A DNA stretch of 29,988 nt, taken from the NCBI GenBank assembly GCA_937874315.1, contig CALNAE010000294.1, forward strand, positions 1 to 29,988, written 5' to 3'. The DNA is from an uncultured Bifidobacterium sp. (lineage in GTDB: Bacteria > Actinomycetota > Actinomycetes > Actinomycetales > Bifidobacteriaceae). Below the pieces are notes generated by a model. It was not told the origin of the DNA, searched no databases, and saw nothing but the letters and a program-made list of their open reading frames with translations. The position numbers and the translations under genes were made by a program. This document shows, one piece after another, positions 1-8,154 of this stretch (position 1 is its first letter; each line of letters begins with the position of its first letter).

Positions 1-193
1 GACATCCACAGCCGTCGATGCATAGCCGTGTCCAGCATATCGCATGCCATATATCTCATCCCATATGTCTCATACCAAGGGCTGCGCGGTGACCGATGTC
101 CTCCCGATGTCCTCCGCATTCGACATGGTGCGGGAATGGATTCGGCAAATTCCAAGGAACGCTGGAACGGTGCTGCTAGTATGGCCATGTCCA

Positions 194-209
194 GCGGAGT
201 CTACTCCGC
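194..209. promoter_or_regulatory. short hairpin upstream of the aquaporin gene
   Basis: Two 7-base arms (194-200 and 203-209) are perfect reverse complements around a 2-base centre, 20 bases before the aquaporin start codon and just ahead of its Shine-Dalgarno sequence. It could be an operator or a leader hairpin. A possible -10 (TAGTAT, 177-182) lies just upstream but no convincing -35 is seen. The rest of 1-193 shows no gene I can support. Confidence 0.3.
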
Positions 210-229
210 GGTTTCAATGAAGGATCATG

Positions 230-1288
230 ATGACTCAATATGAATCGCATATCGCCGATGCGCAGCGCAATGGCGATATGACAGCAACCGATGAATCGGT
301 ATCCGCGCGTACGTCGCCGCGTCGCGGGACGGCGACGTGGTTCGCCGTCGCGGGCGAATTGCTCGGTAGTTTCCTCGTCTGCTTCGCCATCTTTGTGGCC
401 TATGCGTTTGGCACGCCGCTGTATGGCACGAATCTTGCGTTTATCGCCATAGCCACCGCCGCCGCATACGTATTGGTGAGTATGACATTCCGTTCGTTCA
501 GCCGGGTGCAGCTCAATCCGGCGGTTACGCTTGCCTCGGTGCTGACATCCAAAACCCACGTGCTCGATGGCATACTCTATGTCGTTGCCCAGCTGTTGGG
601 CGCCGTCGCCGCCGCCGCGGCGTTCCGTTCGTTGTTGCCCGTGTCCAAAACTTTGACGCGCAAACTCTGGCTCACCTATGCGGTGAATGGATTTGACAAG
701 GGATCGGTATCCTACTCTTCCCTGAACGGCGCCGGCGCCACCTTCGGCATCGCCGTGGCTATCGCCGTGGAAATCGTGGCCTCGCTCATCATCGTCTCGG
801 CCTCCATCGCCAGCACCGATGCCGAAGGCGTTCCGACATCACGGCACGCCATGCACATGGGCATTGCCTACGGGCTGGGTGCCGCGATAACGTTCCCCGT
901 CACTGGCGCGGCGCTTAATCCCGCGCGGGCCACGGGCATCGCGTTGTTCGCCGAACACCAGGGCCTGTCCGTCGAACCGCTCAGCCAACTGTGGGTGTTC
1001 TGGATCGCACCGGTGCTCGCCGCCGCCGTGGTGTCGCTGGTGCTGGTCGCCAAGGAGATCTTCAGCGATAACGCGGCCGTGTCGTCGCTCAGTGCATCGG
1101 TTGCCGATGACGGATACGAAGCCGACAAGACTGATGCCACCGAACAGACCGTCGAACAGACCGAAGAGGTGCGGTATGCCGATGACGCGGACGAGCCGAC
1201 GGCATCAGTACAGGACGCGAATGCTGAAGTACAGCACCAGCAGACCGACGCCCAGGGCGATTCCAATGAAAGCGTCAAAACCGACTGA
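230..1288 (+). CDS. MIP/aquaporin family channel with acidic C-terminal tail
   Basis: This is a membrane channel of the major intrinsic protein family, which passes water, glycerol or other small neutral solutes. Numbered from the ATG at 227, both signature loops are present: NPA at about 97-99 (QLNPAVTLA) and NPAR at about 231-234 (LNPARATG), with six hydrophobic spans between about 37 and 277. The first 35 residues are polar, and the last 70 or so (281 on) are rich in D, E, T and Q, making the protein longer than the usual 230-280 residues. Two adjacent ATGs (227, 230) follow GAAGGA; I choose 230 because 227 leaves almost no spacing. The residues after NPAR match neither the typical aquaporin (SFGP) nor the glycerol-facilitator (DFGP) pattern, so the substrate cannot be called. 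The 3' end overlaps the oppositely oriented gene by 84 bases. Confidence 0.88.
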   Translation: MTQYESHIADAQRNGDMTATDESVSARTSPRRGTATWFAVAGELLGSFLVCFAIFVAYAFGTPLYGTNLAFIAIATAAAYVLVSMTFRSFSRVQLNPAVTLASVLTSKTHVLDGILYVVAQLLGAVAAAAAFRSLLPVSKTLTRKLWLTYAVNGFDKGSVSYSSLNGAGATFGIAVAIAVEIVASLIIVSASIASTDAEGVPTSRHAMHMGIAYGLGAAITFPVTGAALNPARATGIALFAEHQGLSVEPLSQLWVFWIAPVLAAAVVSLVLVAKEIFSDNAAVSSLSASVADDGYEADKTDATEQTVEQTEEVRYADDADEPTASVQDANAEVQHQQTDAQGDSNESVKTD

Positions 1289-1492
1289 GCGCACTTTCCA
1301 AGGGCTCTTTGATCGCAGTACCAGACGAATAAACCCACTGATGATGGCCGTCCCGGCGAGTATAGCCGTGGCGGCCATCATGTGTCCGAGCACCATGGCA
1401 GTCGTCGAAAGTACCACCATGAGGGCCACCAGCCACTCAAAGACGGGTTTACCCTCGCGGGTCTCGGAGACGAATGGATGCTTGGAACTCAT
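1205..1492 (-). CDS. DUF3017-type small membrane protein
   Basis: A 95-residue protein of unknown function with three hydrophobic spans (about 18-35, 38-58, 72-91) and a basic loop (RLVLRSKSPWKVR) between the second and third. Size, topology and position directly after purH fit the actinobacterial DUF3017 family, which is often found near purH or folD; this assignment is from memory and not from a search. The start is well supported by AAGGAG five bases before the ATG. It is the last gene of the minus-strand purine/succinyl-CoA block, 62 bases after purH, with a large palindrome in the gap. Its last 84 bases overlap the aquaporin gene tail to tail. Confidence 0.75.
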   Translation of the reverse strand: MSSKHPFVSETREGKPVFEWLVALMVVLSTTAMVLGHMMAATAILAGTAIISGFIRLVLRSKSPWKVRSVGFDAFIGIALGVGLLVLYFSIRVLY

Positions 1493-1505
1493 ATGTGCTC
1501 CTTCA

Positions 1506-1535
1506 ACGGCACCGATTCGGCCGAATCGGTGCCGT
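1506..1535. repeat. 30-bp perfect palindrome between purH and the DUF3017 gene
   Basis: All 30 bases equal their own reverse complement, giving a 13-bp stem with a GGCC loop in RNA (arms 1506-1518 and 1523-1535). It begins 20 bases after the purH stop and ends beside the AAGGAG of the next gene. No U-tract follows on the minus strand, so it may be a tail-less terminator or attenuator, an mRNA 3'-end stabiliser for purH, or a DNA operator. Confidence 0.85.
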
Positions 1536-1554
1536 AGTGGTGGAAGAATCGGAA

Positions 1555-3219
1555 TCAGTGGAAGAAGTGACGTGTTCCCGTCACATACATGGTGACGCCG
1601 GACTTCTGAGCTGCGGCGAAGACCTCATCATCGCGAATGGAGCCGCCGGGCTGCACTATGGCGGATGCGCCGGCGTCAATCAGCACCTGGGCGCCGTCGG
1701 GGAACGGGAAGAAGGCGTCCGATGCGGCCACGGCCCCGCGTGCGCGATCGACGCCATCGGCCAAGGTATTCGCACGATCTACGGCGAGATGGCACGAATC
1801 CACGCGGTTCACCTGTCCCATGCCGATACCGACGGTCGCCTGATCGTGTGCGAGCAGAATCGCATTGGACTTCACGCAACGAATGGCGCGCCACGCAAAG
1901 AGGAGATCACGCATGGTCGACTCTTGAGCAGGCGATCCGGAGACGAGTTTCCATTGCCGTGGATCGTCGCCCGGCGCATCGATATGATCGGTGCTCTGGA
2001 CCAATATCCCGCCGTTGATGTCTCGCATTTGAACTGTCGACCGCGGGCGTTGTGCGACTCTGAGAATCCGCAGGTTCTTCTTCTTGACCTGCAACAGTTC
2101 AAGCGCTTCGGGCTCGTAGTCGGGCGCGACGATGACCTCGGTGAAGATGGGTCTGACGTTCTGCGCCATTTCGAGCGTTACGGTGGTATTGGCCGCGATC
2201 ACGCCACCATAGGCGCTCATCGGGTCGCAGGCGTGTGCCTTGAGATGAGCCTGGGCGACGGTTTCGCCGATGGCCAGTCCGCAGGGGTTGTTGTGCTTGA
2301 CGACCGCCACGGCGATCCGAGGGGCGAAGTCCCAAACGGCGCGCCAGGCGGCGTCGGCATCGACGAAATTGTTGTAGCTCATGGGTTTGCCACCGAGCTG
2401 TTCGGCGTGCGCGAAGCCATGTTGCTTGAGTGGATCGAGGTACAGGGCGGCCCGCTGATGGGGGTTCTCTCCATACCGAAGAACATGAGCGAGATCCCAC
2501 GTTCTGGTGAACGTCTTGGGGAAAAACACGTCGTCGTCCGCCATGTCGGACGTCTTGCCGGTATCCGAAGTTGGAATCTCATCATCGGTTTCGGTGGTTT
2601 CGGTGAGTGAATCGGGTTTTGGCCAGTTGCGCGCCGTCCACTCGTTGATCGTCGCATCGTAGGCGGCAGTGTGGGCGAATGCCTTTGCCGCGAGCCAGCG
2701 CCGTTCCTCGAGGGTGAAACCGGAGCCGTCGGCGATGCGCCGCGCCATGAGCGCATAGTCGTGCGGATCGGTGATAACGGCGATGCTGGCATTGTTCTTC
2801 GCTGCACCACGGACCATGGACGGTCCCCCGATATCGATTTTCTCGATGATCGATGCCGCGTCGGCGCCGGATCTGACGGTGTCGGCGAAGGGATACAGAT
2901 TAACGATGACGGCGTCGAACGGCCTCACCGAGAGGCGCTCGAGTTCCTCGGCATGCTCGGGATTGGTCATGTCGGCGAGGATGCCCGCGTGGATGTGCGG
3001 ATCCAGAGTCTTCACACGGCCGTCGAGACATTCCGGGAATCCTGTGATATCGCTGACATCGGTTACCGTCACGCCGAGCTCGCGCAGGGCATTGCCCGTG
3101 GAGCCTGTCGAGACGACCTCGGTTCCGGCCGCTGTGAACGCTTTGGCCAGCAGATCGAGACCGTTCTTATGGAAGACTGATACCAGAACTCTGCGTATCG
3201 GTCGCCGTGTTGTCTTCAT
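1555..3219 (-). CDS. purH: bifunctional AICAR formyltransferase / IMP cyclohydrolase
   Basis: Catalyses the last two steps of IMP synthesis: formylation of AICAR with 10-formyl-THF, then ring closure. The N-terminal MGS-like cyclohydrolase domain (about 1-150) starts RRVLVSVFHKNGL and has STGSTGNAL; the transformylase domain shows YGENPHQ, SYNNFVDADAA, KHNNPCG, KSNAI, GMGQVNRVDS and a C-terminal ASDAFFPFPDG...QPGGSIRD. Length is 554 aa, close to family size. A longer open frame exists upstream, but the start at 3219 follows AGGAGG and sits directly before the conserved domain; the adjacent ATG at 3222 is too near the SD. A polar acidic linker (TETTETDDEIPTSDT region) joins the domains. The first 53 bases overlap the end of the DUF6350 gene, suggesting translational coupling. 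No purN is present beside it. Confidence 0.97.
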   Translation of the reverse strand: MKTTRRPIRRVLVSVFHKNGLDLLAKAFTAAGTEVVSTGSTGNALRELGVTVTDVSDITGFPECLDGRVKTLDPHIHAGILADMTNPEHAEELERLSVRPFDAVIVNLYPFADTVRSGADAASIIEKIDIGGPSMVRGAAKNNASIAVITDPHDYALMARRIADGSGFTLEERRWLAAKAFAHTAAYDATINEWTARNWPKPDSLTETTETDDEIPTSDTGKTSDMADDDVFFPKTFTRTWDLAHVLRYGENPHQRAALYLDPLKQHGFAHAEQLGGKPMSYNNFVDADAAWRAVWDFAPRIAVAVVKHNNPCGLAIGETVAQAHLKAHACDPMSAYGGVIAANTTVTLEMAQNVRPIFTEVIVAPDYEPEALELLQVKKKNLRILRVAQRPRSTVQMRDINGGILVQSTDHIDAPGDDPRQWKLVSGSPAQESTMRDLLFAWRAIRCVKSNAILLAHDQATVGIGMGQVNRVDSCHLAVDRANTLADGVDRARGAVAASDAFFPFPDGAQVLIDAGASAIVQPGGSIRDDEVFAAAQKSGVTMYVTGTRHFFH

Positions 3220-4669
3220 CATGGTCCTCCTTGGATGGTGCCATCGAGATGATGACGCGAGTATTGGATGAGGAACCGCTCTGCACCGACTTGGGATCAG
3301 AGGCGAGGCGACGCGGCGTGGCCGCCGCAGACCGGCCGTTTGCAGCGTCGGCATCCGCATGGTCCTTATGGTCCTCGGCATCTTCGACATCGACGGTGTC
3401 CGGGGAATCGATTGGCCCCGTCGCCAGACGTGTGTGTATCCGAGCGACGAGCAGACGGACGCCATAGCCCCCCGCGATGCCAACCGCGACCAGCAGCCAC
3501 GCGCTCAGCAGACCCAACGCGGTGGGATGGCCCACGGCACGAGTCGAGCTGATGACGTCCACGCCTATATGGCGCAGTCGTTGTCTGCCCAACGATCCGA
3601 CGGACAGCTGAAACATGGCGGCCGCGCCAAGCGCGAGAACGGTGCCGGCAAGGCAGAACGCCCCGGCTGCATAGGCCAGGTTGATCAGCATATCGATCAG
3701 TCCGCGACGCCCGTCGCGCGGTGCGACGAAACGAATGGCGAATCCGCGGCCGAGCAGCAGCGCCAGCAGTCCCACGATGACGCCGACGGCAAAGGGAATC
3801 GAGATCAGGGTCATGCGCGTCGTATCGTTCGAAACCGCGCTTGGCAGCAGGCCGAATACGGGTAGGGGCGGCAACGATGTCGATTCTCCGGTCCAGAGCG
3901 TGAACGTGCCGACGTCGCCTATCGAAAAACCAGCGCCGAAGACCCACGACGTCGCCCACAGACACAGATTCGGCAGCCAGGCCAGTGAACATATCGTCGT
4001 CAGGATTCGAGAACCGATCTGCATGCCCGACAGTTGGAACACCCGTCCCATGGCCTGATAATTCGTCACCGTCCAGAGCAGCACCGTTACGACTCCGATG
4101 AGCAGATAGCCGGCCAATATTGAAAATCCTAGGAAGAAGCCGGATCGCAGGGCCTGACGTAAGCGGCTCGACACCCGCTCTCGCCACCACCTGCATAGGA
4201 TGCCGGGCCAGGACGAGCGAGGAATGGCGCCGAACGAATATCCCAGCGTATAGATCGCCAGCGATTTGATCGCGATCAGCCAGAGCGGATCGCTCAACGT
4301 CAGTGAAAGGCCGTTGGCCATCAACAGCATGACGACCAGCCAAAGAACCGCCCCCGAGGTGCCCGATCGCCATGATATGGCATTCAGACGCTGAACCAGG
4401 GTTGCCAACAGTGCTATCAGCAGCCCAGTGAGCATAAGCGGCATCAGGGTCAGCGTCACCGAACCCGCCGAGAACCCGACGCCTTGGCTGAGCAGGATGA
4501 TTGCCTGTGTGAGCACGGGCGCGGAATCGGAGAGATTGCCGCCGCCCTCCTCCATGGATGCCACCAGCAGGGTAAGAGAGAGGAAAAATCCCAAAGCGAT
4601 GGCATAGACCGCGATGCAGGTCACCGCAGCCGCGGCGCCCATAAACCATTCTTTGAGATGACGCGGCAT
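3167..4669 (-). CDS. DUF6350-type polytopic membrane protein
   Basis: A 500-residue integral membrane protein with about a dozen hydrophobic spans over residues 10-415 and a long charged C-terminal tail rich in D, H and S. It occupies the slot between sucD and purH, where many actinobacteria carry a protein annotated DUF6350 or 'cell division protein PerM-like'. That identification rests on position, length and topology; I see no catalytic motif and assign no function. Its ATG overlaps the sucD stop by one base (TGATG) and its 3' end overlaps purH by 53 bases, so translation is probably coupled in both directions. Confidence 0.78.
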   Translation of the reverse strand: MPRHLKEWFMGAAAAVTCIAVYAIALGFFLSLTLLVASMEEGGGNLSDSAPVLTQAIILLSQGVGFSAGSVTLTLMPLMLTGLLIALLATLVQRLNAISWRSGTSGAVLWLVVMLLMANGLSLTLSDPLWLIAIKSLAIYTLGYSFGAIPRSSWPGILCRWWRERVSSRLRQALRSGFFLGFSILAGYLLIGVVTVLLWTVTNYQAMGRVFQLSGMQIGSRILTTICSLAWLPNLCLWATSWVFGAGFSIGDVGTFTLWTGESTSLPPLPVFGLLPSAVSNDTTRMTLISIPFAVGVIVGLLALLLGRGFAIRFVAPRDGRRGLIDMLINLAYAAGAFCLAGTVLALGAAAMFQLSVGSLGRQRLRHIGVDVISSTRAVGHPTALGLLSAWLLVAVGIAGGYGVRLLVARIHTRLATGPIDSPDTVDVEDAEDHKDHADADAANGRSAAATPRRLASDPKSVQSGSSSNTRVIISMAPSKEDHDEDNTATDTQSSGISLP

Positions 4670-5595
4670 CAGAGCGCAGAACCGTTCAATAGGCCGCGCA
4701 TGATATCGGCCGCCTGACCTGGCGTTCTCCCGACTCGGATACCGACGGCCTCGAGCGCATCCTTCTTCGCCTGGGCCGTTCCTCTTCCGCCGGAAACGAT
4801 GGCACCGGCATGACCCATCTGTTTGCCCTCAGGAGCCGTGAACCCCGCGATATAGGCGACTATCGGCTTGGTCATGTTGGTCCTGGCCCACGACGCGGCG
4901 TCCTGCTCAGCGTTGCCGCCGATCTCGCCTATCATGATCACCGCTCTCGTGGCCTGATCCGCTTCGAAAATCGCCAGCGCCTCCTGCAGTGTCGTGCCCA
5001 CGATGGGATCCCCTCCAACGCCAACGCAGGCGGTGAAACCGATATCGGAGAGTTCGCCCATCATCTGATAGGTGAGCGTTCCGGATTTCGAGACCAAGCC
5101 CAGCGGTCCGGGTCCCACGATGCCTTCCGGAATGATTCCCAGATTCGTCCCAAGCGGCTGGCCATCTTCGGGCAGGGTCAGCAGTCCGGGGCAATTCGGT
5201 CCGATGATGCGAGTACCCCGTTGCAAAGCAAGTTCCACGCAATAGGCCGTATCGGCGATCGGGATGCCCTCGGTGATGACGACGATGAGACCGATTCCCG
5301 CTTCGATGGCCTCAATCATGGCATTCTTGGCGAATCGAGGTGGCACGAAGATCACGCTCGCCTTCGCCCCCGTGGCGTCGACGGCTTTCGCACAGGTTTC
5401 GAAGACGGGGATGGTAACGGTGGCGCCGTCATCCCCGGATACTGGGAAATCGACGGAACTACCCGCCTTGCGAGGGTTGACGCCACCGACGATATTCGTG
5501 CCGGCCTTAAGCATCCGAGCGGTATGGGTCATGCCCTGGTGGCCGGTCATGCCTTGGACGATTACCGGTGCTCCGGCCTCGATGAACAGGCTCAT
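4669..5595 (-). CDS. sucD: succinyl-CoA ligase, alpha subunit
   Basis: Alpha subunit of succinate-CoA ligase, interconverting succinyl-CoA and succinate with nucleotide formation. The protein is 308 aa. The CoA-binding Rossmann part has [13 protein letters not shown] and GGVNPRKAG near the N-terminus; GPNCPG lies mid-protein; the phosphohistidine loop is [13 protein letters not shown] near the C-terminus. The open frame continues upstream, but ATG 5595 has AGGAGG seven bases before it and begins at the conserved MSLFIEAG. It overlaps the sucC stop by four bases (ATGA), the usual arrangement for stoichiometric subunits. Confidence 0.97.
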   Translation of the reverse strand: MSLFIEAGAPVIVQGMTGHQGMTHTARMLKAGTNIVGGVNPRKAGSSVDFPVSGDDGATVTIPVFETCAKAVDATGAKASVIFVPPRFAKNAMIEAIEAGIGLIVVITEGIPIADTAYCVELALQRGTRIIGPNCPGLLTLPEDGQPLGTNLGIIPEGIVGPGPLGLVSKSGTLTYQMMGELSDIGFTACVGVGGDPIVGTTLQEALAIFEADQATRAVIMIGEIGGNAEQDAASWARTNMTKPIVAYIAGFTAPEGKQMGHAGAIVSGGRGTAQAKKDALEAVGIRVGRTPGQAADIMRGLLNGSAL

Positions 5596-6788
5596 CGGCG
5601 CGCCTCCTTTGCTCTCACAGCCAAGCTCACGGCGGTGTCTGCGGCCTCCTGCATCGAGGGGCACACATGTAGATTTGGATTGTTGGCCGCTGAGAGGGTA
5701 TTGAGTCCCTCGGCCGCGGCGTTGCCGTCGAAGCGCACGATCACTGGCTTGGAAACGACGAGCTGGTCCAAGGCCAATAGGATACCTTCGGCTACTTGCT
5801 GGCACGAGGTGATACCGCCATAAACGTTGACCAGCACCGTTTCGACCTGCGGGTCCGCGAGGACGATCGAGAGGCTCTCATTCATCGTCTGGGCCGAGGC
5901 CCCTCCCCCGATGTCGAGGAAGTTCGCCGGTTTGATGCCGTTGCCCTGATCTTCTCCGGCGCCGGAGACCGCATCCAGCGAACTCATGACGAGTCCGGCG
6001 CCATTGCCTATCACACCGACTTCGCCCTGCAGATGGACGTAATGCAGACCATGCTGGCGTGCACGCGCCTCGAAGGGATCAGGCAGCACCGGATCCACGA
6101 AGCGCCGCCAACCGTCGTGTCGGAATGCCGCGTTGTCGTCCAAGGAGATTTTTGCGTCCAGGGCACAGAGCGACTTGGACGATTCATCGTCGGGATCACC
6201 CACCTTGGCCAACGGATTGATCTCGACGAGTGTCGCATCGGTTGACTTGAAGCATTCCCACATGCTCAGCAGGATCTGCGCGGCCTGGTCCACGTCGGCA
6301 TGATACAGGCCGATGCTTTCGGCCATGGCGTGTGCGGCGGCCAGATCGAAGTTTTCCAGCGCCGAGATGTGAAGCCGCTTGACGGCGTCGGGATGTTCTT
6401 TGGCTATTTGCTCGACTTCGGTGCCGCCGTTCGCCGTGGCGAGCACGTCGAAATCGCGTGAACCGCGATCGAGCGAAATCGACAGGTAATACTCGTGTAG
6501 GACGTTCTTCGCCTCCGCCACGAGGACCCCGCTGGTCTTGTGGCCCTGTATGCTCATCGGAAGGATTTGCTCCGACGTGAGAATGGCCTCGTCCCTGGTG
6601 TGCACGAGTTTCACGCCACCGGATTGACCACGATGTCCGATCTTGACCTGTGCCTTGATGACGCACGGATAACCGATCTCCTCGGCCGCCTGGGCGACCT
6701 CGTGAGAATTCTGCGCGAATACCGCATGGGGTGTGGGGATACCGTGTTCTTCAAGCAATTGACGTGCCTGATATTCATACAGATCCAT
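5592..6788 (-). CDS. sucC: succinyl-CoA ligase, beta subunit
   Basis: Beta subunit of succinate-CoA ligase, carrying the ATP-grasp nucleotide-binding domain and partner of SucD. It starts [18 protein letters not shown], typical for the family, and includes [39 protein letters not shown] and [10 protein letters not shown]. At 398 aa it matches family size. ATG 6788 follows AAGGA with five bases of spacing; an upstream in-frame ATG (6809) would add seven residues and lacks a better site. Bifidobacteria are known for an incomplete TCA cycle, so the enzyme more likely serves anabolic succinyl-CoA supply than respiration; that is an inference. Confidence 0.97.
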   Translation of the reverse strand: MDLYEYQARQLLEEHGIPTPHAVFAQNSHEVAQAAEEIGYPCVIKAQVKIGHRGQSGGVKLVHTRDEAILTSEQILPMSIQGHKTSGVLVAEAKNVLHEYYLSISLDRGSRDFDVLATANGGTEVEQIAKEHPDAVKRLHISALENFDLAAAHAMAESIGLYHADVDQAAQILLSMWECFKSTDATLVEINPLAKVGDPDDESSKSLCALDAKISLDDNAAFRHDGWRRFVDPVLPDPFEARARQHGLHYVHLQGEVGVIGNGAGLVMSSLDAVSGAGEDQGNGIKPANFLDIGGGASAQTMNESLSIVLADPQVETVLVNVYGGITSCQQVAEGILLALDQLVVSKPVIVRFDGNAAAEGLNTLSAANNPNLHVCPSMQEAADTAVSLAVRAKEARR

Positions 6789-6860
6789 GGGAATCCTTTC
6801 TTGCTCCATGCAATCGTTCTAGTGTGTCGGCATGCGCTCAGGAGCGTCGGCGTGTCGGAC

Positions 6861-7442
6861 TCAAGCCGGCATCGCCACCAGCGTGCTCGACGGTTTTGAT
6901 CCGAGTGCCTCGATGCCGTGCAATCCCTCGAGCTCCATGATGAAGCTGAAGCCGGCGACGACGCCGCCGCAACGTTCCACCAGATTCGCGGCCGCATTGG
7001 CGCTGCCTCCGGTTGCGATGAGATCGTCGACGATAAGCACTCGTTCATTGCGTTCGATGGCGGAGGTCTCCACCTCGACCTTCTCCTCGCCGTATTCCAA
7101 CGCATAGCTTTCGGAAACGGTCTGGGGAGGGAGCTTGCCGGCCTTGCGCACCGCGATGAATCCCTTGTCCAGACTCGCCGCCAAGGCGGGACCGAAGAGG
7201 AACCCCCTCGCCTCAAGCCCGGCGATGCTGTCAAACTCATCGCTGGCGATGGGCAATGACAACTTCAGTGCGCGCAGCATGATGCGCAGTCCCCGTGCGT
7301 CGTTGAGCACGGGCATGAAGTCCCGGAATAGGATGTTCTGCTTCGGAAATCCCGGGATGGAGCGAATCAAAGACACTAGATATTCCGCATCCTTGCGCCC
7401 GACGCGCGCCAATTGTTCGATGCTGATATCCGATGATGCCAT
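6861..7442 (-). CDS. apt: adenine phosphoribosyltransferase
   Basis: Purine salvage enzyme converting adenine plus PRPP to AMP. The type I phosphoribosyltransferase PRPP loop is clear (VLIVDDLIATGGSA), with FRDFMPV and GLEARGFLFGPALA upstream. I choose ATG 7442 (MASSDISIEQL, 193 aa) because GAAGG sits eight bases before it; alternatives are ATG 7472 and TTG 7478, which add 10-12 non-conserved residues. It stands directly after yajC. In many actinobacteria secD, secF and apt follow yajC and relA follows apt; here secDF and relA are missing and sucC comes next. Confidence 0.95.
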   Translation of the reverse strand: MASSDISIEQLARVGRKDAEYLVSLIRSIPGFPKQNILFRDFMPVLNDARGLRIMLRALKLSLPIASDEFDSIAGLEARGFLFGPALAASLDKGFIAVRKAGKLPPQTVSESYALEYGEEKVEVETSAIERNERVLIVDDLIATGGSANAAANLVERCGGVVAGFSFIMELEGLHGIEALGSKPSSTLVAMPA

Positions 7443-7508
7443 GGAAAATACCTTCGTTGTTTCGGTAGCCATACTCAAGCCTGATCCTATGATGCCGTTG
7501 ACCGTAGC

Positions 7509-8081
7509 TTAGCGATTGGTTCCTTGAGCGTCCGGGGAGCTGATCGTGGTGTCGATGATCCGCCGCTGATCCTCCGGACCCTGTGCGGCGTGCCGAGTGT
7601 CAACATCGGCGTCGTCGGACTGATTGTTCTGGAGGCTGCCGTTGATATCATCGTCGACGACGTCCGCAGAGTTCGTGGAGTTCGTGGAGGTCGTCGAGTC
7701 GGCGGATGCCAATGTGTCGTAGGGACGCTGGGCGGCTTCGTCGCCCGCCGCGGCGTCGGCGGCGTCTTCCGCGGGCAACGGATTGCCATCGGCGTCCACG
7801 TCGGCATCGTCGATGAAGGCCGGACGAGTATAGGCTTTGTTGATGGCGGACGATTTGAAGCGCAGCTCGGAGCCTTCGGAATCGATAACGATCTCTTCAT
7901 ATTTCGTATCGACGGAGACGACCTTGCCGATGACACCACCGATGGTTATGACCTCGGTCCCGGGCTCCAGTTGGTTACGGAAATCATCAACCTGCTGGCG
8001 TTGCTGCTTGGCTTTGCGAGACTGCCACCACATAAGGCCGCCGAAGGCGATTATGACGACGATAAGGAATAGTGAATCCAT
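7509..8081 (-). CDS. yajC: YajC-type preprotein translocase accessory protein
   Basis: A small single-span membrane protein linked to the SecYEG/SecDF translocase. One N-terminal hydrophobic helix (about 3-19, MDSLFLIVVIIAFGGLMWW) is followed by the basic RKAKQQRQQ stretch and the conserved cytosolic domain (LEPGTEVITIGGVIGKV...EEIVIDSEGSELRF). The protein is 190 aa, longer than usual, because of a low-complexity acidic and S/T/N tail from about residue 100. That tail contains three tandem 9-base units (7669-7695) coding for Thr/Ser/Asn. AGGAG lies nine bases before the ATG. Confidence 0.93.
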   Translation of the reverse strand: MDSLFLIVVIIAFGGLMWWQSRKAKQQRQQVDDFRNQLEPGTEVITIGGVIGKVVSVDTKYEEIVIDSEGSELRFKSSAINKAYTRPAFIDDADVDADGNPLPAEDAADAAAGDEAAQRPYDTLASADSTTSTNSTNSADVVDDDINGSLQNNQSDDADVDTRHAAQGPEDQRRIIDTTISSPDAQGTNR

Positions 8082-8154
8082 ACTGGGGAACTCCTAACGC
8101 GTACGGGCCTGACGAACCCGACAATACGAATGTTGAATGTCCAAAAATCCGATT

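Noticed and set aside
1474..2610. 378-codon plus-strand open frame across purH
   Set aside because: Antisense to a clear purH with all motifs; its protein has no family features.
3366..4649. 427-codon minus-strand frame inside the DUF6350 gene
   Set aside because: Overlaps in another frame a membrane protein whose hydrophobic pattern and coupled start are convincing.
4810..5823. 337-codon plus-strand frame antisense to sucD
   Set aside because: sucD is intact with phosphohistidine loop and CoA-binding motifs; the antisense frame is a GC-bias shadow.
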